Shown here piece by piece: positions 16,867-25,925 of a stretch of 64,000 nt of DNA. Position numbers and translations under genes: made by a program. The stretch comes from RHLJ01 sp048058975. Lineage in GTDB: Bacteria; Bacteroidota; Rhodothermia; Balneolales; Balneolaceae. A model generated the notes under the pieces. The model made no database searches and was not told the DNA's origin. It saw only the letters and a program-made list of their open reading frames with translations. Position 1 is the stretch's first letter, and the number at the start of each line of letters is the position of its first letter. The stretch covers positions 31,078 through 95,077 of the forward strand of contig JBLLNP010000015.1 of assembly GCA_048058975.1 (NCBI GenBank), written 5' to 3'.

Positions 16867-18021
16867 GTGACTTTCTCTCTCATTACTACTTCGGGGCAAC
16901 TTCAGAATTGTATCTCTCACTTATCCAAGCAAAAAGAAATAGCGATTGATCTGGAATTCGATAAAAACCGATTCCGGTATGGTTTTAACTTATGCCTGAT
17001 GCAAATCTTTGCTGACGGAGCATGTTATTTGATAGATCCTTTAAGTGACGAACTTGAAATCTCTGCGATTTTCCCAATACTCGAAAATCCTGACATTCAG
17101 AAAGTCGCGTTTTCTTTTGGGGAAGATATCCGGTTACTCCATCATATTGGATGCAGCCCCAGAGGGATATTCGATCTTAGTTTTGCCACAGCGTTGCTAG
17201 ACTACCAACCTACTTCTCTTACCAATTACCTGAAAGAAATTCTGAATGTTGAAGTCGGTAAATCCTCTCAACAAAGTAACTGGTTTAATCGTCCACTTTC
17301 ACAAGATCAGCTTGAATATGCTGCAACTGATGTACTTCATTTGTTTGATCTGAAGAAGAAGCTGGAAATTCAGCTTGAAGAAAAAGGAATCCGGGACTGG
17401 GTAGATCAGGAAAATAAAGCTTTTGAGGCGGCTGACTATGGAGATGAAAACCATAATGAGGTCCTGAAAGAAAAGTACAAAAACGGCTTTAGTGAAGTAG
17501 ATTGGCATATTTTTTCAGCATTGATGATGTTCCGGGAGGAACAAGCTAAAGCGATGAACCGTCCACCCTTTCATGTAATTGATCGTGCCTATTTGCAGGA
17601 ACTTTCCATCTCTCATGAAAAAGTGAATCATTGGGATTCAAAATCATCCATTCATAAAAAGCTGAGAAACGAATCCACCAAAAAAGAGATAGAACTGCTG
17701 ATTGAAGAGAAACTAGAGGAATCGAAGTCTCTGAATTTATCCCGAAGAAAAAAAGCTGCAAAAAGACTTTCACAAGAGGAATACCAGAAATACAAACAAC
17801 TTCAGAATGAAATAAGTGAAGCAAAAACGAACTTCTTCAAACCCATACAAAAACTTATTGAACTTGATTACGGGAAACACGCCCGTGCATTTATTCTAAG
17901 TAATCGCTTAATTGGGGAATCGGTTGAGGGGGATTCTTCAAATTTCCTCCCTTATAAACAAGCATTGATTACAGACTACGCACGGAAGCTTGATCTTCCT
18001 TTTGACGAGTACATAAAATGA
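16867..18021 (+). CDS. RNase D-like 3'-5' exonuclease with HRDC-type C-terminus
   Basis: About 384 residues from the GTG at 16867. The frame is also open from an ATG at 16780, but those residues look random and abut a repeat. The DEDDy exonuclease residues are in AIDLEFD, FSFGEDIRLL, LDYQPTSLTNYL and YAATDVLHL (Tyr-x3-Asp). The later part contains an HRDC-like helical region (VDWHIFSALMMFREEQAKAMNRPPFHVI). The likely role is 3' processing of stable RNA. The length is close to RNase D. Confidence 0.82.
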   Translation: MTFSLITTSGQLQNCISHLSKQKEIAIDLEFDKNRFRYGFNLCLMQIFADGACYLIDPLSDELEISAIFPILENPDIQKVAFSFGEDIRLLHHIGCSPRGIFDLSFATALLDYQPTSLTNYLKEILNVEVGKSSQQSNWFNRPLSQDQLEYAATDVLHLFDLKKKLEIQLEEKGIRDWVDQENKAFEAADYGDENHNEVLKEKYKNGFSEVDWHIFSALMMFREEQAKAMNRPPFHVIDRAYLQELSISHEKVNHWDSKSSIHKKLRNESTKKEIELLIEEKLEESKSLNLSRRKKAAKRLSQEEYQKYKQLQNEISEAKTNFFKPIQKLIELDYGKHARAFILSNRLIGESVEGDSSNFLPYKQALITDYARKLDLPFDEYIK

Positions 18022-18047
18022 ATTACTCTTTTTGGATTAGAAAAGCG

Positions 18048-19076
18048 TCACACTTTGTGAAGGTCTGTTTCCATTCCATAATCCTCAATAACCTTCAGAG
18101 TGAGTTTATTGAATACTGATTCTTTTTCGGCAACATAGTTTTCAAGATATCTGAGAGCTTCTTTGGGATTCCCTTCTTCCTTAAAAATCTGGTATAGCAG
18201 ATAATTACATTTAAAATTAAGAAGGATAATTTTGTTTTTCATGCCAAAATCTGAGGCATATTGTAAATGCTTCTTTGCAGCGTCTTTTTTTCCTGCAACC
18301 AGATACATATATCCCAGCTTATGATTAGCCATTCCCAGACCAAGTTTCTCACCCATTTTTTCGTGAATTTCGATAGCGTCATTAAAATCCTGCTCAGCTT
18401 TCTCAAAATCCATCATCGCTGTATATACCTTTCCCCTCCCATAAAGCGCAAATGCTAACCCACGTATATCTTTCGTCTTTTCCTTCAACGCAATAGACTG
18501 CTCTATCACTTTCATAGCCCGTTCTATTTTTCCTTGATTCAGATATATACCCGAAGTGGGATTGAGCGCATTCGACTCAAGGTTCAGGTCTTCAACCTTT
18601 CTTGCTGCTTCAACGGAAGCCAGATAAGTATCCAGAGCTTTCTGGTCGTCTCCGAAATACTCATAAATGGTACCTATTGCTTTCAGAACACGAGCTTCCT
18701 GATGAAAATCCTCAAATTTTCGATACGTTTTAAGGCAACTGATTAAGTGTACCAACCCGGAATGAAGTTGGTCTGTTTTATAAAGTACACCTGCAATATT
18801 ATACTTTGCATCAGCCACTCCTTTTTCATCTTCAAGCTCCATATAATATTTAATGGCCTCTTCAGATAAAGAAATAGATTCAGAGTATTCTGCCCTAATC
18901 ATTTTAAAAAGAGCAAGATGGCTAAGACTTTTAGCGATCATATTTTGATCTGAAGCTGCCTTACTTAACTCAAGAGCATGAGATGCCAACTCCATACTTC
19001 TGTCCAGGTCATTTGTCCTGGTTTCGTACGCTTCCTTTAGTAGCTCAGCGGTATTATCGACTGCATTAATTTTCAC
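18048..19076 (-). CDS. Cytoplasmic tetratricopeptide repeat protein
   Basis: 342 residues with no signal peptide, built of about seven TPR units from residue 15 on. Examples are SMELASHALELSKAASD, ESISLSEEAIKYYMELED, ALDTYLASVEAARKVED, KAEQDFNDAIEIHEKMGEK and AKKHLQYASDFGMKNK. No catalytic or DNA-binding domain is attached, so it is probably a protein-interaction scaffold. The pattern resembles the TPR half of sensor kinases and adenylate cyclases, but no second half is present. It is divergent from the amidase gene. Confidence 0.75.
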   Translation of the reverse strand: MKINAVDNTAELLKEAYETRTNDLDRSMELASHALELSKAASDQNMIAKSLSHLALFKMIRAEYSESISLSEEAIKYYMELEDEKGVADAKYNIAGVLYKTDQLHSGLVHLISCLKTYRKFEDFHQEARVLKAIGTIYEYFGDDQKALDTYLASVEAARKVEDLNLESNALNPTSGIYLNQGKIERAMKVIEQSIALKEKTKDIRGLAFALYGRGKVYTAMMDFEKAEQDFNDAIEIHEKMGEKLGLGMANHKLGYMYLVAGKKDAAKKHLQYASDFGMKNKIILLNFKCNYLLYQIFKEEGNPKEALRYLENYVAEKESVFNKLTLKVIEDYGMETDLHKV

Positions 19077-19195
19077 AAAGCATCGTATTTATTCTTTACC
19101 CCGAGCCTGAAAGTATCACATTTAATCGACTTCCCCTAGGATTTTACTCTTTGGGTTTATTATGTTCTCAAAAACTTTCATAAATCAAATATTCT

Positions 19196-20764
19196 GTGAA
19201 AAACATATTGCTCTTTCTTGTACTAACAACGCTTTGTTTTACTTCATGTACTACTTCTTCAAAATTTGATGAATTAGGATTGGAGGAAATCACTATCAGT
19301 GAACTCCATCAAGGATATGAAAACGGCGATTATACTATCACTGACGTGGTGGAGGCTTATATTCAGCGAATTGAAGACGTGGATATTAACGGCCCCGCCA
19401 TTAATTCAATCATAGAGATTAACCCTGATGCAATAGAAATCGCCCGACAACTGGATAAAGAACTTGCAGCAGGAAATAAGCGTGGACCATTACATGGAAT
19501 TCCCGTTATCCTGAAAGACAATATTGATACTCACGATAAGATGAGTACAACCGCCGGAGCAAGAGCAATGGCAGGCTCAAAGCCACTTAAAGATGCTTTC
19601 ATTGTGGAAAAACTGAGAGAAAGTGGCGCGATTATTCTGGCAAAAGCAAACCTGAGCGAGTGGGCTAATTTTCATTCCAGCTTTTCTTCCAGCGGATGGA
19701 GCGGTTTAGGGGGTCAAACTAAAAACCCTTATGATATTACCCGTAATCCTTGTGGTTCAAGTGCAGGTTCCGGAGCATCAGCCTCCGCTAATTTAGCCGT
19801 TTTCGCTATTGGAACGGAAACTAACGGGTCTATTACCTGCCCTTCTAGTGCAAATGGATTGGTTGGAGTTAAACCTACAGTCGGGCTTTTAAGTCGATCG
19901 GGTATCATTCCTATTTCCTTTACTCAGGATACACCCGGTCCAATGACACGAACGGTTACTGATGCGGCAATTGCACTTGGAACTATGGTTGGTGTTGATG
20001 AAACTGATTCAAAAACCAGTGCCAGTGAAGGAAATTATCATACCGATTATACCCAGTTCCTGAACGAAGGAGCTTTTGAAGGAAAAAGAATTGGGGTGTT
20101 TAATGGTCCAAGAGGAAGGCATTTCCGTGTAGATAGCATGTTTAATGAGCAGTTAAGACTTCTCGAATCAAACGGAGCTACTTTAGTAGAAATAGATCAG
20201 ATTGGTGGTCAGGGTGCCGGAGGAGATTCATTTCAAGTGCTTTTGTATGAATTCAAAGATGGATTGAATGCGTACTTCGCCTCTTTGGGTCCGGATGCTA
20301 AAGTGAAGGATATGAATGATCTGATCGAAAAAACGTTGAATGACCCCGTTGAGATTAAATACTTTGATCATGATCTCCTGCTTCAGGCCAACGAAAAAGA
20401 AGGATTGGATTCCGAGGATTATCAAACCCGCTTAGCTGACCTGATGCGAAAAACCAGGGATGAAGGAATCGATGCCGTTATGCAAGAACATAATCTGGAT
20501 GCTTTTGTTTCTATTACGGGCGGACCTGCCTGGAAAACCGATCATACAAACGGCGATAACTTCGGTCTTTCTTCAAGTTCCCCTGCTGCTCGCGCAGGAT
20601 ACCCAAACATTACACTGCCAATGGGTTATGTGGATGGACTCCCAGTTGGAATTAATTTCTTTGGGACTGCCTGGACTGAACCATTATTGATTGAGCTTGC
20701 TTATTCTTACGAACAGCTAAACCCTGCCCGTAAAGCCCCGGAGTTTAAGAACTATGAGTTCTGA
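19196..20764 (+). CDS. Amidase signature family lipoprotein
   Basis: 522 residues from a GTG start. Signal peptide with lipobox LCFTSC (Cys18). The Ser-cisSer-Lys triad is visible: Lys107 in VILKDNIDT, and the serines in NPCGSSAGSGASAS (about residues 184-197) with TNGSITCPSS downstream. Such enzymes hydrolyse amides; exported Bacteroidota members are of unknown substrate. The GTG is chosen because it gives a complete signal peptide. A repeat follows directly after the stop. Confidence 0.87.
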   Translation: MKNILLFLVLTTLCFTSCTTSSKFDELGLEEITISELHQGYENGDYTITDVVEAYIQRIEDVDINGPAINSIIEINPDAIEIARQLDKELAAGNKRGPLHGIPVILKDNIDTHDKMSTTAGARAMAGSKPLKDAFIVEKLRESGAIILAKANLSEWANFHSSFSSSGWSGLGGQTKNPYDITRNPCGSSAGSGASASANLAVFAIGTETNGSITCPSSANGLVGVKPTVGLLSRSGIIPISFTQDTPGPMTRTVTDAAIALGTMVGVDETDSKTSASEGNYHTDYTQFLNEGAFEGKRIGVFNGPRGRHFRVDSMFNEQLRLLESNGATLVEIDQIGGQGAGGDSFQVLLYEFKDGLNAYFASLGPDAKVKDMNDLIEKTLNDPVEIKYFDHDLLLQANEKEGLDSEDYQTRLADLMRKTRDEGIDAVMQEHNLDAFVSITGGPAWKTDHTNGDNFGLSSSSPAARAGYPNITLPMGYVDGLPVGINFFGTAWTEPLLIELAYSYEQLNPARKAPEFKNYEF

Positions 20765-20773
20765 TATTGAATT

Positions 20774-20875
20774 GTCATTCTGAGTGAAAGCGAACCTGCC
20801 TGCGGTAGGCAGGGAATCTGCACAATTAACGTGTTGTGTAGATCCTTCGCCCCGAATTCTCGGGGTCAGGATGAC
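20774..20875. repeat. Dispersed inverted repeat, GTCATYCTGAG type (copy D, nested palindromes)
   Basis: 102 bp from GTCATTCTGAGTGAAAGCGA to GGTCAGGATGAC. The left arm is interrupted by the palindrome CCTGCCTGCGGTAGGCAGG and the right arm by CCCCGAATTCTCGGGG. It is the same family as units A-C at 16.0-16.8 kb. Confidence 0.75.
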
Positions 20876-20904
20876 TCCTGAAATAACTATTAAGTAGAAA
20901 GTCT

Positions 20905-21276
20905 ATGGAACGAACCCTCAAACTCGAAGAACTGGCTATGTTTGGCTTTTCGATCTTTCTGTTCAATCAAACCGAATATGCCTGGTGGGTATATCTGGTT
21001 TTATTTTTAACTCCCGATATTGGTATAATTGGGTATCTGGTTAACACAAAGATTGGAGCAATTGCCTATAATCTGGTTCATCACAAGGGAATCGCGCTTT
21101 GTATTCTGATTCTTGGCTATTACTATTCCACAGAATGGGTAGTTCTGACCGGGATTATCCTATTCGGTCATGCCGCTTTCGATAGAATGCTAGGCTATGG
21201 TCTAAAATTTGAAGACAGTTTTAAGCACACCCATTTGGGGTGGTTGAATGGTTCGAATAAAAATAGTGATAGTTAA
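20905..21276 (+). CDS. DUF4260 membrane protein
   Basis: 123 residues, mostly hydrophobic, with about four membrane helices (FGFSIFLFN, WWVYLVLFLTPDIGIIGYL, ALCILILGYYY, VVLTGIILFGHAAFD). The C-terminal signature GHAAFDRMLGYGLKFEDSFKHTHLG is diagnostic of DUF4260. No function is established. Confidence 0.85.
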   Translation: MERTLKLEELAMFGFSIFLFNQTEYAWWVYLVLFLTPDIGIIGYLVNTKIGAIAYNLVHHKGIALCILILGYYYSTEWVVLTGIILFGHAAFDRMLGYGLKFEDSFKHTHLGWLNGSNKNSDS

Positions 21277-21281
21277 ACCAG

Positions 21282-21301
21282 CAAAGGGTTTAAACCCTTT
21301 G
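21282..21301. terminator. Perfect 20-bp palindrome between convergent genes
   Basis: CAAAGGGTTTAAACCCTTTG sits between the convergent stops of the DUF4260 and bioA genes. It can fold into a hairpin on either strand, but no T-run follows, so terminator function is plausible rather than shown. Related AAGGGTT-AACCCTT motifs occur near 13.7, 27.8 and 29.6 kb. Confidence 0.5.
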
Positions 21302-21311
21302 CCTAGGGAAA

Positions 21312-22604
21312 TCATACCAACTCCAGAATAGCATCGTACACTCCATCCAGCTCTTCTTCTGTAATGCAATAAGGAGGCATCAGATAAATCACATTACCCA
21401 GAGGACGGAGCAGATATCCTTTTTCCAGAAAGAGTTGATTGATATGCTTTGCTTCAGCATTCAGGTTAATATCCTGAGTGATGGTATTCAGATAGCCTGT
21501 TTCTTTTCCGTTAATTACATCAAAAGCGGCAATAGTACCTTTTGTTCTGAAACGTTCCAGCTTAGGGTGCGCTCTTAATTTCTCCAGATTCTTTTTATGG
21601 CTTTCTTCCATTTCTATAAAGACATCCTGATTTTCCTCAAGTAATTTCCATGATGCAATACCTGCTGCACAACCCAACGGATTTCCGGTATAACTATGCC
21701 CGTGCCATAGGGTTTTGTTTGGATCTGAAGAGTTGAAACTTTCATATATATCATCACTGCAAACTGTTGCACCCAAAGGCATAAATCCACCTGTAATTCC
21801 CTTACTAAGGCAAATAATATCCGGTTCAACCTGAGCTTTAAGGCATGCGAAATAGTCCCCGGTTCTGCCAAAACCTGTCATCACTTCGTCAAAAATAAGA
21901 AGCACATCAAACTGACGATTCACCCAATGCAATTTCTGCATGAATTCTTCGGAGCACATTCGCATCCCTCCTGCACCTTGAACCAATGGCTCCATGATGA
22001 TGCCCGCATACTTGTCCGGGTTTTCATCCAATAAATTCTCCAACTGTTCAATCACAGCATCTTCTTTCTCAGCCCGTTCTTCATCTCCAATCCAGGTTTC
22101 GGGAAATGGAATAACCTCCACATCAAACAGCCAATCTTTGAATGCCTCTGTAAAAATAGACCGTTCCCCTACCGACATTGCCCCTAACGTATCCCCATGA
22201 TAGGCTCCATCAAAACAGATAAAGGTTTTACGATCTTCCCCGATGTTCTTCCAGTATTGGTATGCCATTTTCATAGCCACCTCAACAGAAGTGGATCCGT
22301 TATCGGAGTAAAAAAGTCTGTTTAAGTTTTTTGGTAGCTTCGCAGTAATGAGTTCAGCTAATTGTTCGGCCGGATCGTGTGTAAAGCCGGCGAAAATCAC
22401 ATGCTCAAGCTTCTGCGCCTGTTCATAAATAGCTTTTGCAATATCGGGATGGGAATGACCATGTAAGTTGACCCACCAACTGGAAATACAATCTAAAATT
22501 CGTTTTCCATCTTCTAGCTCCAGATACGCGCCATCTCCTTTCACTACCTTAAGAGGCTCGGGACTGCCTTTAATAATCGTAAACGGATGCCAGAGATTTG
22601 TCAT
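21312..22604 (-). CDS. bioA: Adenosylmethionine-8-amino-7-oxononanoate transaminase
   Basis: 430 residues, class III aminotransferase. LWHPFTIIKG at the N-terminus and CISSWWVNLHGHSHPDI are BioA signatures. The PLP aspartate is in LIFDEVMTGFGRTG and the PLP lysine in LSKGITGGFMPLGAT. It uses SAM to aminate KAPA to DAPA, the penultimate-but-one step of biotin synthesis. It is last in the bioF-bioH/G-bioC-bioD-bioA run, separated from bioD by a 64-base gap containing a hairpin. Confidence 0.95.
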   Translation of the reverse strand: MTNLWHPFTIIKGSPEPLKVVKGDGAYLELEDGKRILDCISSWWVNLHGHSHPDIAKAIYEQAQKLEHVIFAGFTHDPAEQLAELITAKLPKNLNRLFYSDNGSTSVEVAMKMAYQYWKNIGEDRKTFICFDGAYHGDTLGAMSVGERSIFTEAFKDWLFDVEVIPFPETWIGDEERAEKEDAVIEQLENLLDENPDKYAGIIMEPLVQGAGGMRMCSEEFMQKLHWVNRQFDVLLIFDEVMTGFGRTGDYFACLKAQVEPDIICLSKGITGGFMPLGATVCSDDIYESFNSSDPNKTLWHGHSYTGNPLGCAAGIASWKLLEENQDVFIEMEESHKKNLEKLRAHPKLERFRTKGTIAAFDVINGKETGYLNTITQDINLNAEAKHINQLFLEKGYLLRPLGNVIYLMPPYCITEEELDGVYDAILELV

Positions 22605-22626
22605 GAATTTTGAATTTTTGAATTAT

Positions 22627-22663
22627 GGATTATGAATTAAAGAAATCAACCAATTCATAATCC
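22627..22663. repeat. 12-bp perfect inverted repeat between bioD and bioA
   Basis: GGATTATGAATT (22627-22638) and AATTCATAATCC (22652-22663) form a perfect stem with a 13-base loop, flanked by further AATTATG/CATAATT matches. It lies in the only notable gap inside the bio run and could affect relative bioA expression. Confidence 0.55.
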
Positions 22664-22668
22664 CTAAT

Positions 22669-23283
22669 TCATAATTTTTTAAACGCTTCAATAAAGGAAG
22701 CCATATCAATTTTTTCTTGAGGGAGAAGCCCCATTACCTCTACCTTTCCGAAATGCTCAATGGTTTGCTTGTTATGTTCATGCTTCTCACCATTCAAAAT
22801 CACTCCAAACACATCGATATCTCGGCTTCTAAGCGCCTCAACAGATAACAGAGTATGATTTAGTGTCCCAAGAGAACTGCGCGCCACAAGCAAAACAGGA
22901 AGCTTTAAATACTCAATTAGATCAAGAACCGTGTCTTTCCAGTTAATGGGAACCAACAGGCCTCCTGCACCTTCAACAATCAAATGCTTTGTATCGAATT
23001 CAGGCAATTCAAAATCATTCAGAGAAATAGATACCCCATCAATATCCGCAGCTCCATGTGGACTCATGGGTGTTTCCAGTCGATATTTTTCGGGAATCAG
23101 CCTGAAATCTACGGCTTCCGAAACTCTTTGTACGAATTCCGTGTCAGTTTCTTCTTCTAATCCAGCTTGAATAGGCTTCCAATAAGTAGCATCTAAAGCG
23201 GACATCAACATAGCAGAAACGAAGGTCTTTCCGATGCCCGTATCGGTTCCGGCAACAAAGAATTTTTCAGGAAACTGAATCAT
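22669..23283 (-). CDS. bioD: ATP-dependent dethiobiotin synthetase
   Basis: 204 residues, P-loop NTPase. FVAGTDTGIGKTFVSAML contains the Walker A loop (about residues 11-20). YWKPIQAGLEEETD, ETPMSPHGAA and VEGAGGLLVPI are BioD signatures. It carboxylates DAPA to dethiobiotin. It overlaps bioC by 4 bases. Confidence 0.94.
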   Translation of the reverse strand: MIQFPEKFFVAGTDTGIGKTFVSAMLMSALDATYWKPIQAGLEEETDTEFVQRVSEAVDFRLIPEKYRLETPMSPHGAADIDGVSISLNDFELPEFDTKHLIVEGAGGLLVPINWKDTVLDLIEYLKLPVLLVARSSLGTLNHTLLSVEALRSRDIDVFGVILNGEKHEHNKQTIEHFGKVEVMGLLPQEKIDMASFIEAFKKL

Positions 23284-24083
23284 ATCATATCCCTCTTAAC
23301 AGCCAGGTAAACGACGTGCCACTTCGCTTTGATTTGGTTTCCCGTCTTTTTATCCCAAAAATCGGTTAATAATCTTAATTGTTTTGGGGATAATGACTTA
23401 CCGGTAGTTGATGTTGAAGCTCCAACATTTTTCAAGTGCCTGAAAAAATCCATTGAAGAGTCGAAATTTTGGAACAAATCGTTTTCGTAATAATCGATTT
23501 GAACGGGGCTCAGAGAAAGTTTGACTACCACTTCTTCCACATCAGGCAATTGGTTTGCAGTAAAAGGAATTCCCAGTTCCAGGCAGCATTCATACCATTC
23601 ACTAAAGCTGTGATTTCCTGGAAAACTGGTAAGAAGTAATCCTCCGGGTTTAAGCATGTTCACAAGTTTTTCGAGCCCGATGGCTGTATCTTCGAACCAT
23701 TGTGCTGTAAAATTACTAACAATTAAAGCATACTCTTGCTCAGGGTTCCGGACTACATCAACATCCAACACCTCGAAAGATAGAGTACGATGATCTCCTA
23801 ACCGGGCTTTTGTGAAACGTAGCATCTCTTCACTTGCATCGCTTGTTACAAACTCGCGATTTGGGAATTCTGCAATCATCCGCTCTGTAAGAAAACCTGT
23901 TCCACAGCCTACTTCCAGTATTGGTCCGGGCGGGATAATGTCCTTCCACGGACGTACTGATGCCGTTAGTCCTTCTGCTACTTTTTTCTGGATTTCAGCC
24001 TGCTCATGATACTTTTGAGTGGCTTTAGAAAACGATTGGTTTACTTTCCGTTTGGTATTCAGAGACTGACTTGTACTATTCAT
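23280..24083 (-). CDS. bioC: Malonyl-ACP O-methyltransferase
   Basis: 267 residues. The N-terminus VNQSFSKATQKYHEQAEIQ is typical of BioC, and the SAM motif is PILEVGCGTGFLTE (about residues 52-65). VSNFTAQWF and GGLLLTSFPG follow. It methylates malonyl-ACP so that fatty acid synthesis can build pimeloyl-ACP methyl ester. It overlaps both neighbours by 4 bases (ATGA). Confidence 0.9.
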   Translation of the reverse strand: MNSTSQSLNTKRKVNQSFSKATQKYHEQAEIQKKVAEGLTASVRPWKDIIPPGPILEVGCGTGFLTERMIAEFPNREFVTSDASEEMLRFTKARLGDHRTLSFEVLDVDVVRNPEQEYALIVSNFTAQWFEDTAIGLEKLVNMLKPGGLLLTSFPGNHSFSEWYECCLELGIPFTANQLPDVEEVVVKLSLSPVQIDYYENDLFQNFDSSMDFFRHLKNVGASTSTTGKSLSPKQLRLLTDFWDKKTGNQIKAKWHVVYLAVKRDMI

Positions 24084-24760
24084 TTCGCTTCAAAAATAGG
24101 CAAAGCTTTACTCAGAATCATGAGGCATTCACGAGGATTTGAAGCCGGAAATGCGTGAGCTTCTTCCGCTACCTTGTAATATTTATCTGATCCTGTAAGT
24201 GTAATCAACTCCACTCCCCGAGCTCCGGGGACTATCCGATCTTTCCCTGAATCAATAATTACCCAGTTGGCAATGGTATTCTTATTCAGCTTCAGTTTCG
24301 TTTTATGCAAAGCGGCTAAATCTTTAGAGAGTAATGAGCGATTTTTCCAGCTCAGATCAGGATTTACATATTCCGTATTTCCGAAGCAATTCATATAAAA
24401 TGCGTTTAAGACATTATCAGGAGCTTTTTTAAAACCTGCTTCCATTCCTTTCAGCACTTTCTTCGATCTAGATTTAGCCGGATTGAAAAGTGGATGAAAA
24501 GCATCAAACCCGTTAAATATCACAATGGTATCTGCCTGCTCCATCTTCTCAACCGGACACCAATGCACTCCATAGGAATGAAGGAATAAAACTTTTGAAG
24601 TGGCTTCAGGACTAAACTCGGGCTCAAAGTCTCCGCCAAAATACCCCCGATTTGCAGGTTTAAGAAATACATGTTCCGGAAGAATTACCTTTAACCCATT
24701 CCAGAAATCCCCGTTAAATCCCCATCCATGATAAGCATGAACCTCTACTCTTCTTTCCAT
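24080..24760 (-). CDS. Alpha/beta-hydrolase in bioH/bioG position (probable pimeloyl-ACP methyl ester esterase)
   Basis: 226 residues, small alpha/beta-hydrolase. AYHGWGFNGDFW resembles the GWG opening of BioH/BioG. The nucleophile is in LFLHSYGVHW (His-Ser-Tyr-Gly, about residues 60-63). A candidate acid lies in IIDSGKDRIVP and the catalytic His in EEAHAFP. Its place between bioF and bioC, with 16- and 4-base overlaps, indicates that it supplies the demethylating step that ends pimelate chain building. It is too divergent for me to name it BioH, BioG, BioJ or BioK. Confidence 0.72.
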   Translation of the reverse strand: MERRVEVHAYHGWGFNGDFWNGLKVILPEHVFLKPANRGYFGGDFEPEFSPEATSKVLFLHSYGVHWCPVEKMEQADTIVIFNGFDAFHPLFNPAKSRSKKVLKGMEAGFKKAPDNVLNAFYMNCFGNTEYVNPDLSWKNRSLLSKDLAALHKTKLKLNKNTIANWVIIDSGKDRIVPGARGVELITLTGSDKYYKVAEEAHAFPASNPRECLMILSKALPIFEAK

Positions 24761-25920
24761 GCCTCAAGCGCGTTTAACAGATGACGAATATCCTCTTCCG
24801 TATGATTCAACGTAATAGTAATCCTGATTCTTGACGCACCTTGTTCTACTGTAGGTGGACGAATAGCGGACGCCCAAATTCCTTCATTTTCCAAAAACTC
24901 AGACAGTTTCAATGTTTCTTCCTCGCTTCCAACAATAACAGGGATAATCTGGGATTCGGAATTACCTGTATCAAATCCAAGTTCTTTCAACCTGTTTTTG
25001 ACCATCCGAATATTGAAAAAAAGTCGCCCCCGCTCCTCATTCATTTCCGGAATTAACTCTAAAGTTGCATCCAACGCTCCAATCACTGACGGAGGTAAGG
25101 CGGTGGTGTAAATAAAACCCGGACAGAAATTGATGAGATAATCCTTCATTTCTGAATTACATCCAACGAAAGCTCCAAAGGATCCAAAAGCTTTTCCAAA
25201 TGTACCAAGACTAATCTCTATTCCTTCTTTTCCATAATTAAGGCCAAGCCCTTTCTCCCCTAACACTCCGAGGGCATGAGCATCATCAGAATAAAAAAGT
25301 GCATTATACTTTTGAGATAACTCAATTAATCCTTCCACATCCGACTGATCTCCATCCATACTGAAAACCGTTTCAGATACCACCCAAATGCGATTATAGC
25401 TTTTATCAGAAGCTTCTTTAAGTAATTTTTCAAGGTGATTCAGATCGTTGTGATTGAATCTTTTGAAATCAGCCCGACTTAGCAAGGCTCCCTGAATCAA
25501 GCTATTATGAGATTTTTTATCTGCAAGAATGAAAGAGTTCCGATCAGCCAGTGAGGCTATAACGGATGTGTTCGCCTGGAATCCAGAATTAAAAACCAGT
25601 ACCGCTTCCAAACCAAGTGCTTCAGCCAGTTTCTCTTCGAATTCCTTATGGATATCCAGCGAACCTGAAACCAACCGGGATGCTCCCGATCCTGCACCGT
25701 ATCGATCCGTAAATTCTTTTGCGCGTTCAATTACAGCCGGATGAGCAGACAACCCCAAGTAATCGTTCGAGCAAAAATTAATGAGTTGCTCACTATCCCG
25801 AATTGCTCTGGAAGTTCCTAGAACAGGTTTTACCGGCTTCAATGAACGAAAGCGGTGTTCATCCTGGCGTTGAGCTAACGCGGCTTTAATAAAGTCCGTT
25901 TTGGAATCTCTTTCACTCAC
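24745..25920 (-). CDS. bioF: 8-amino-7-oxononanoate synthase
   Basis: 391 residues, GTG start. NFCSNDYLGLSAHPAVI, GSGASRLVSGSLDIHKEFEEKLA, FYSDDAHALGVLGEKG and the PLP-lysine segment LGTFGKAFGSFGAFVG identify the alpha-oxoamine synthase family. Context fixes it as BioF (pimeloyl-ACP plus alanine to KAPA). It starts 5 bases after the DUF4837 stop. Confidence 0.93.
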   Translation of the reverse strand: MSERDSKTDFIKAALAQRQDEHRFRSLKPVKPVLGTSRAIRDSEQLINFCSNDYLGLSAHPAVIERAKEFTDRYGAGSGASRLVSGSLDIHKEFEEKLAEALGLEAVLVFNSGFQANTSVIASLADRNSFILADKKSHNSLIQGALLSRADFKRFNHNDLNHLEKLLKEASDKSYNRIWVVSETVFSMDGDQSDVEGLIELSQKYNALFYSDDAHALGVLGEKGLGLNYGKEGIEISLGTFGKAFGSFGAFVGCNSEMKDYLINFCPGFIYTTALPPSVIGALDATLELIPEMNEERGRLFFNIRMVKNRLKELGFDTGNSESQIIPVIVGSEEETLKLSEFLENEGIWASAIRPPTVEQGASRIRITITLNHTEEDIRHLLNALEAWKEE

Positions 25921-25925
25921 AAAAC

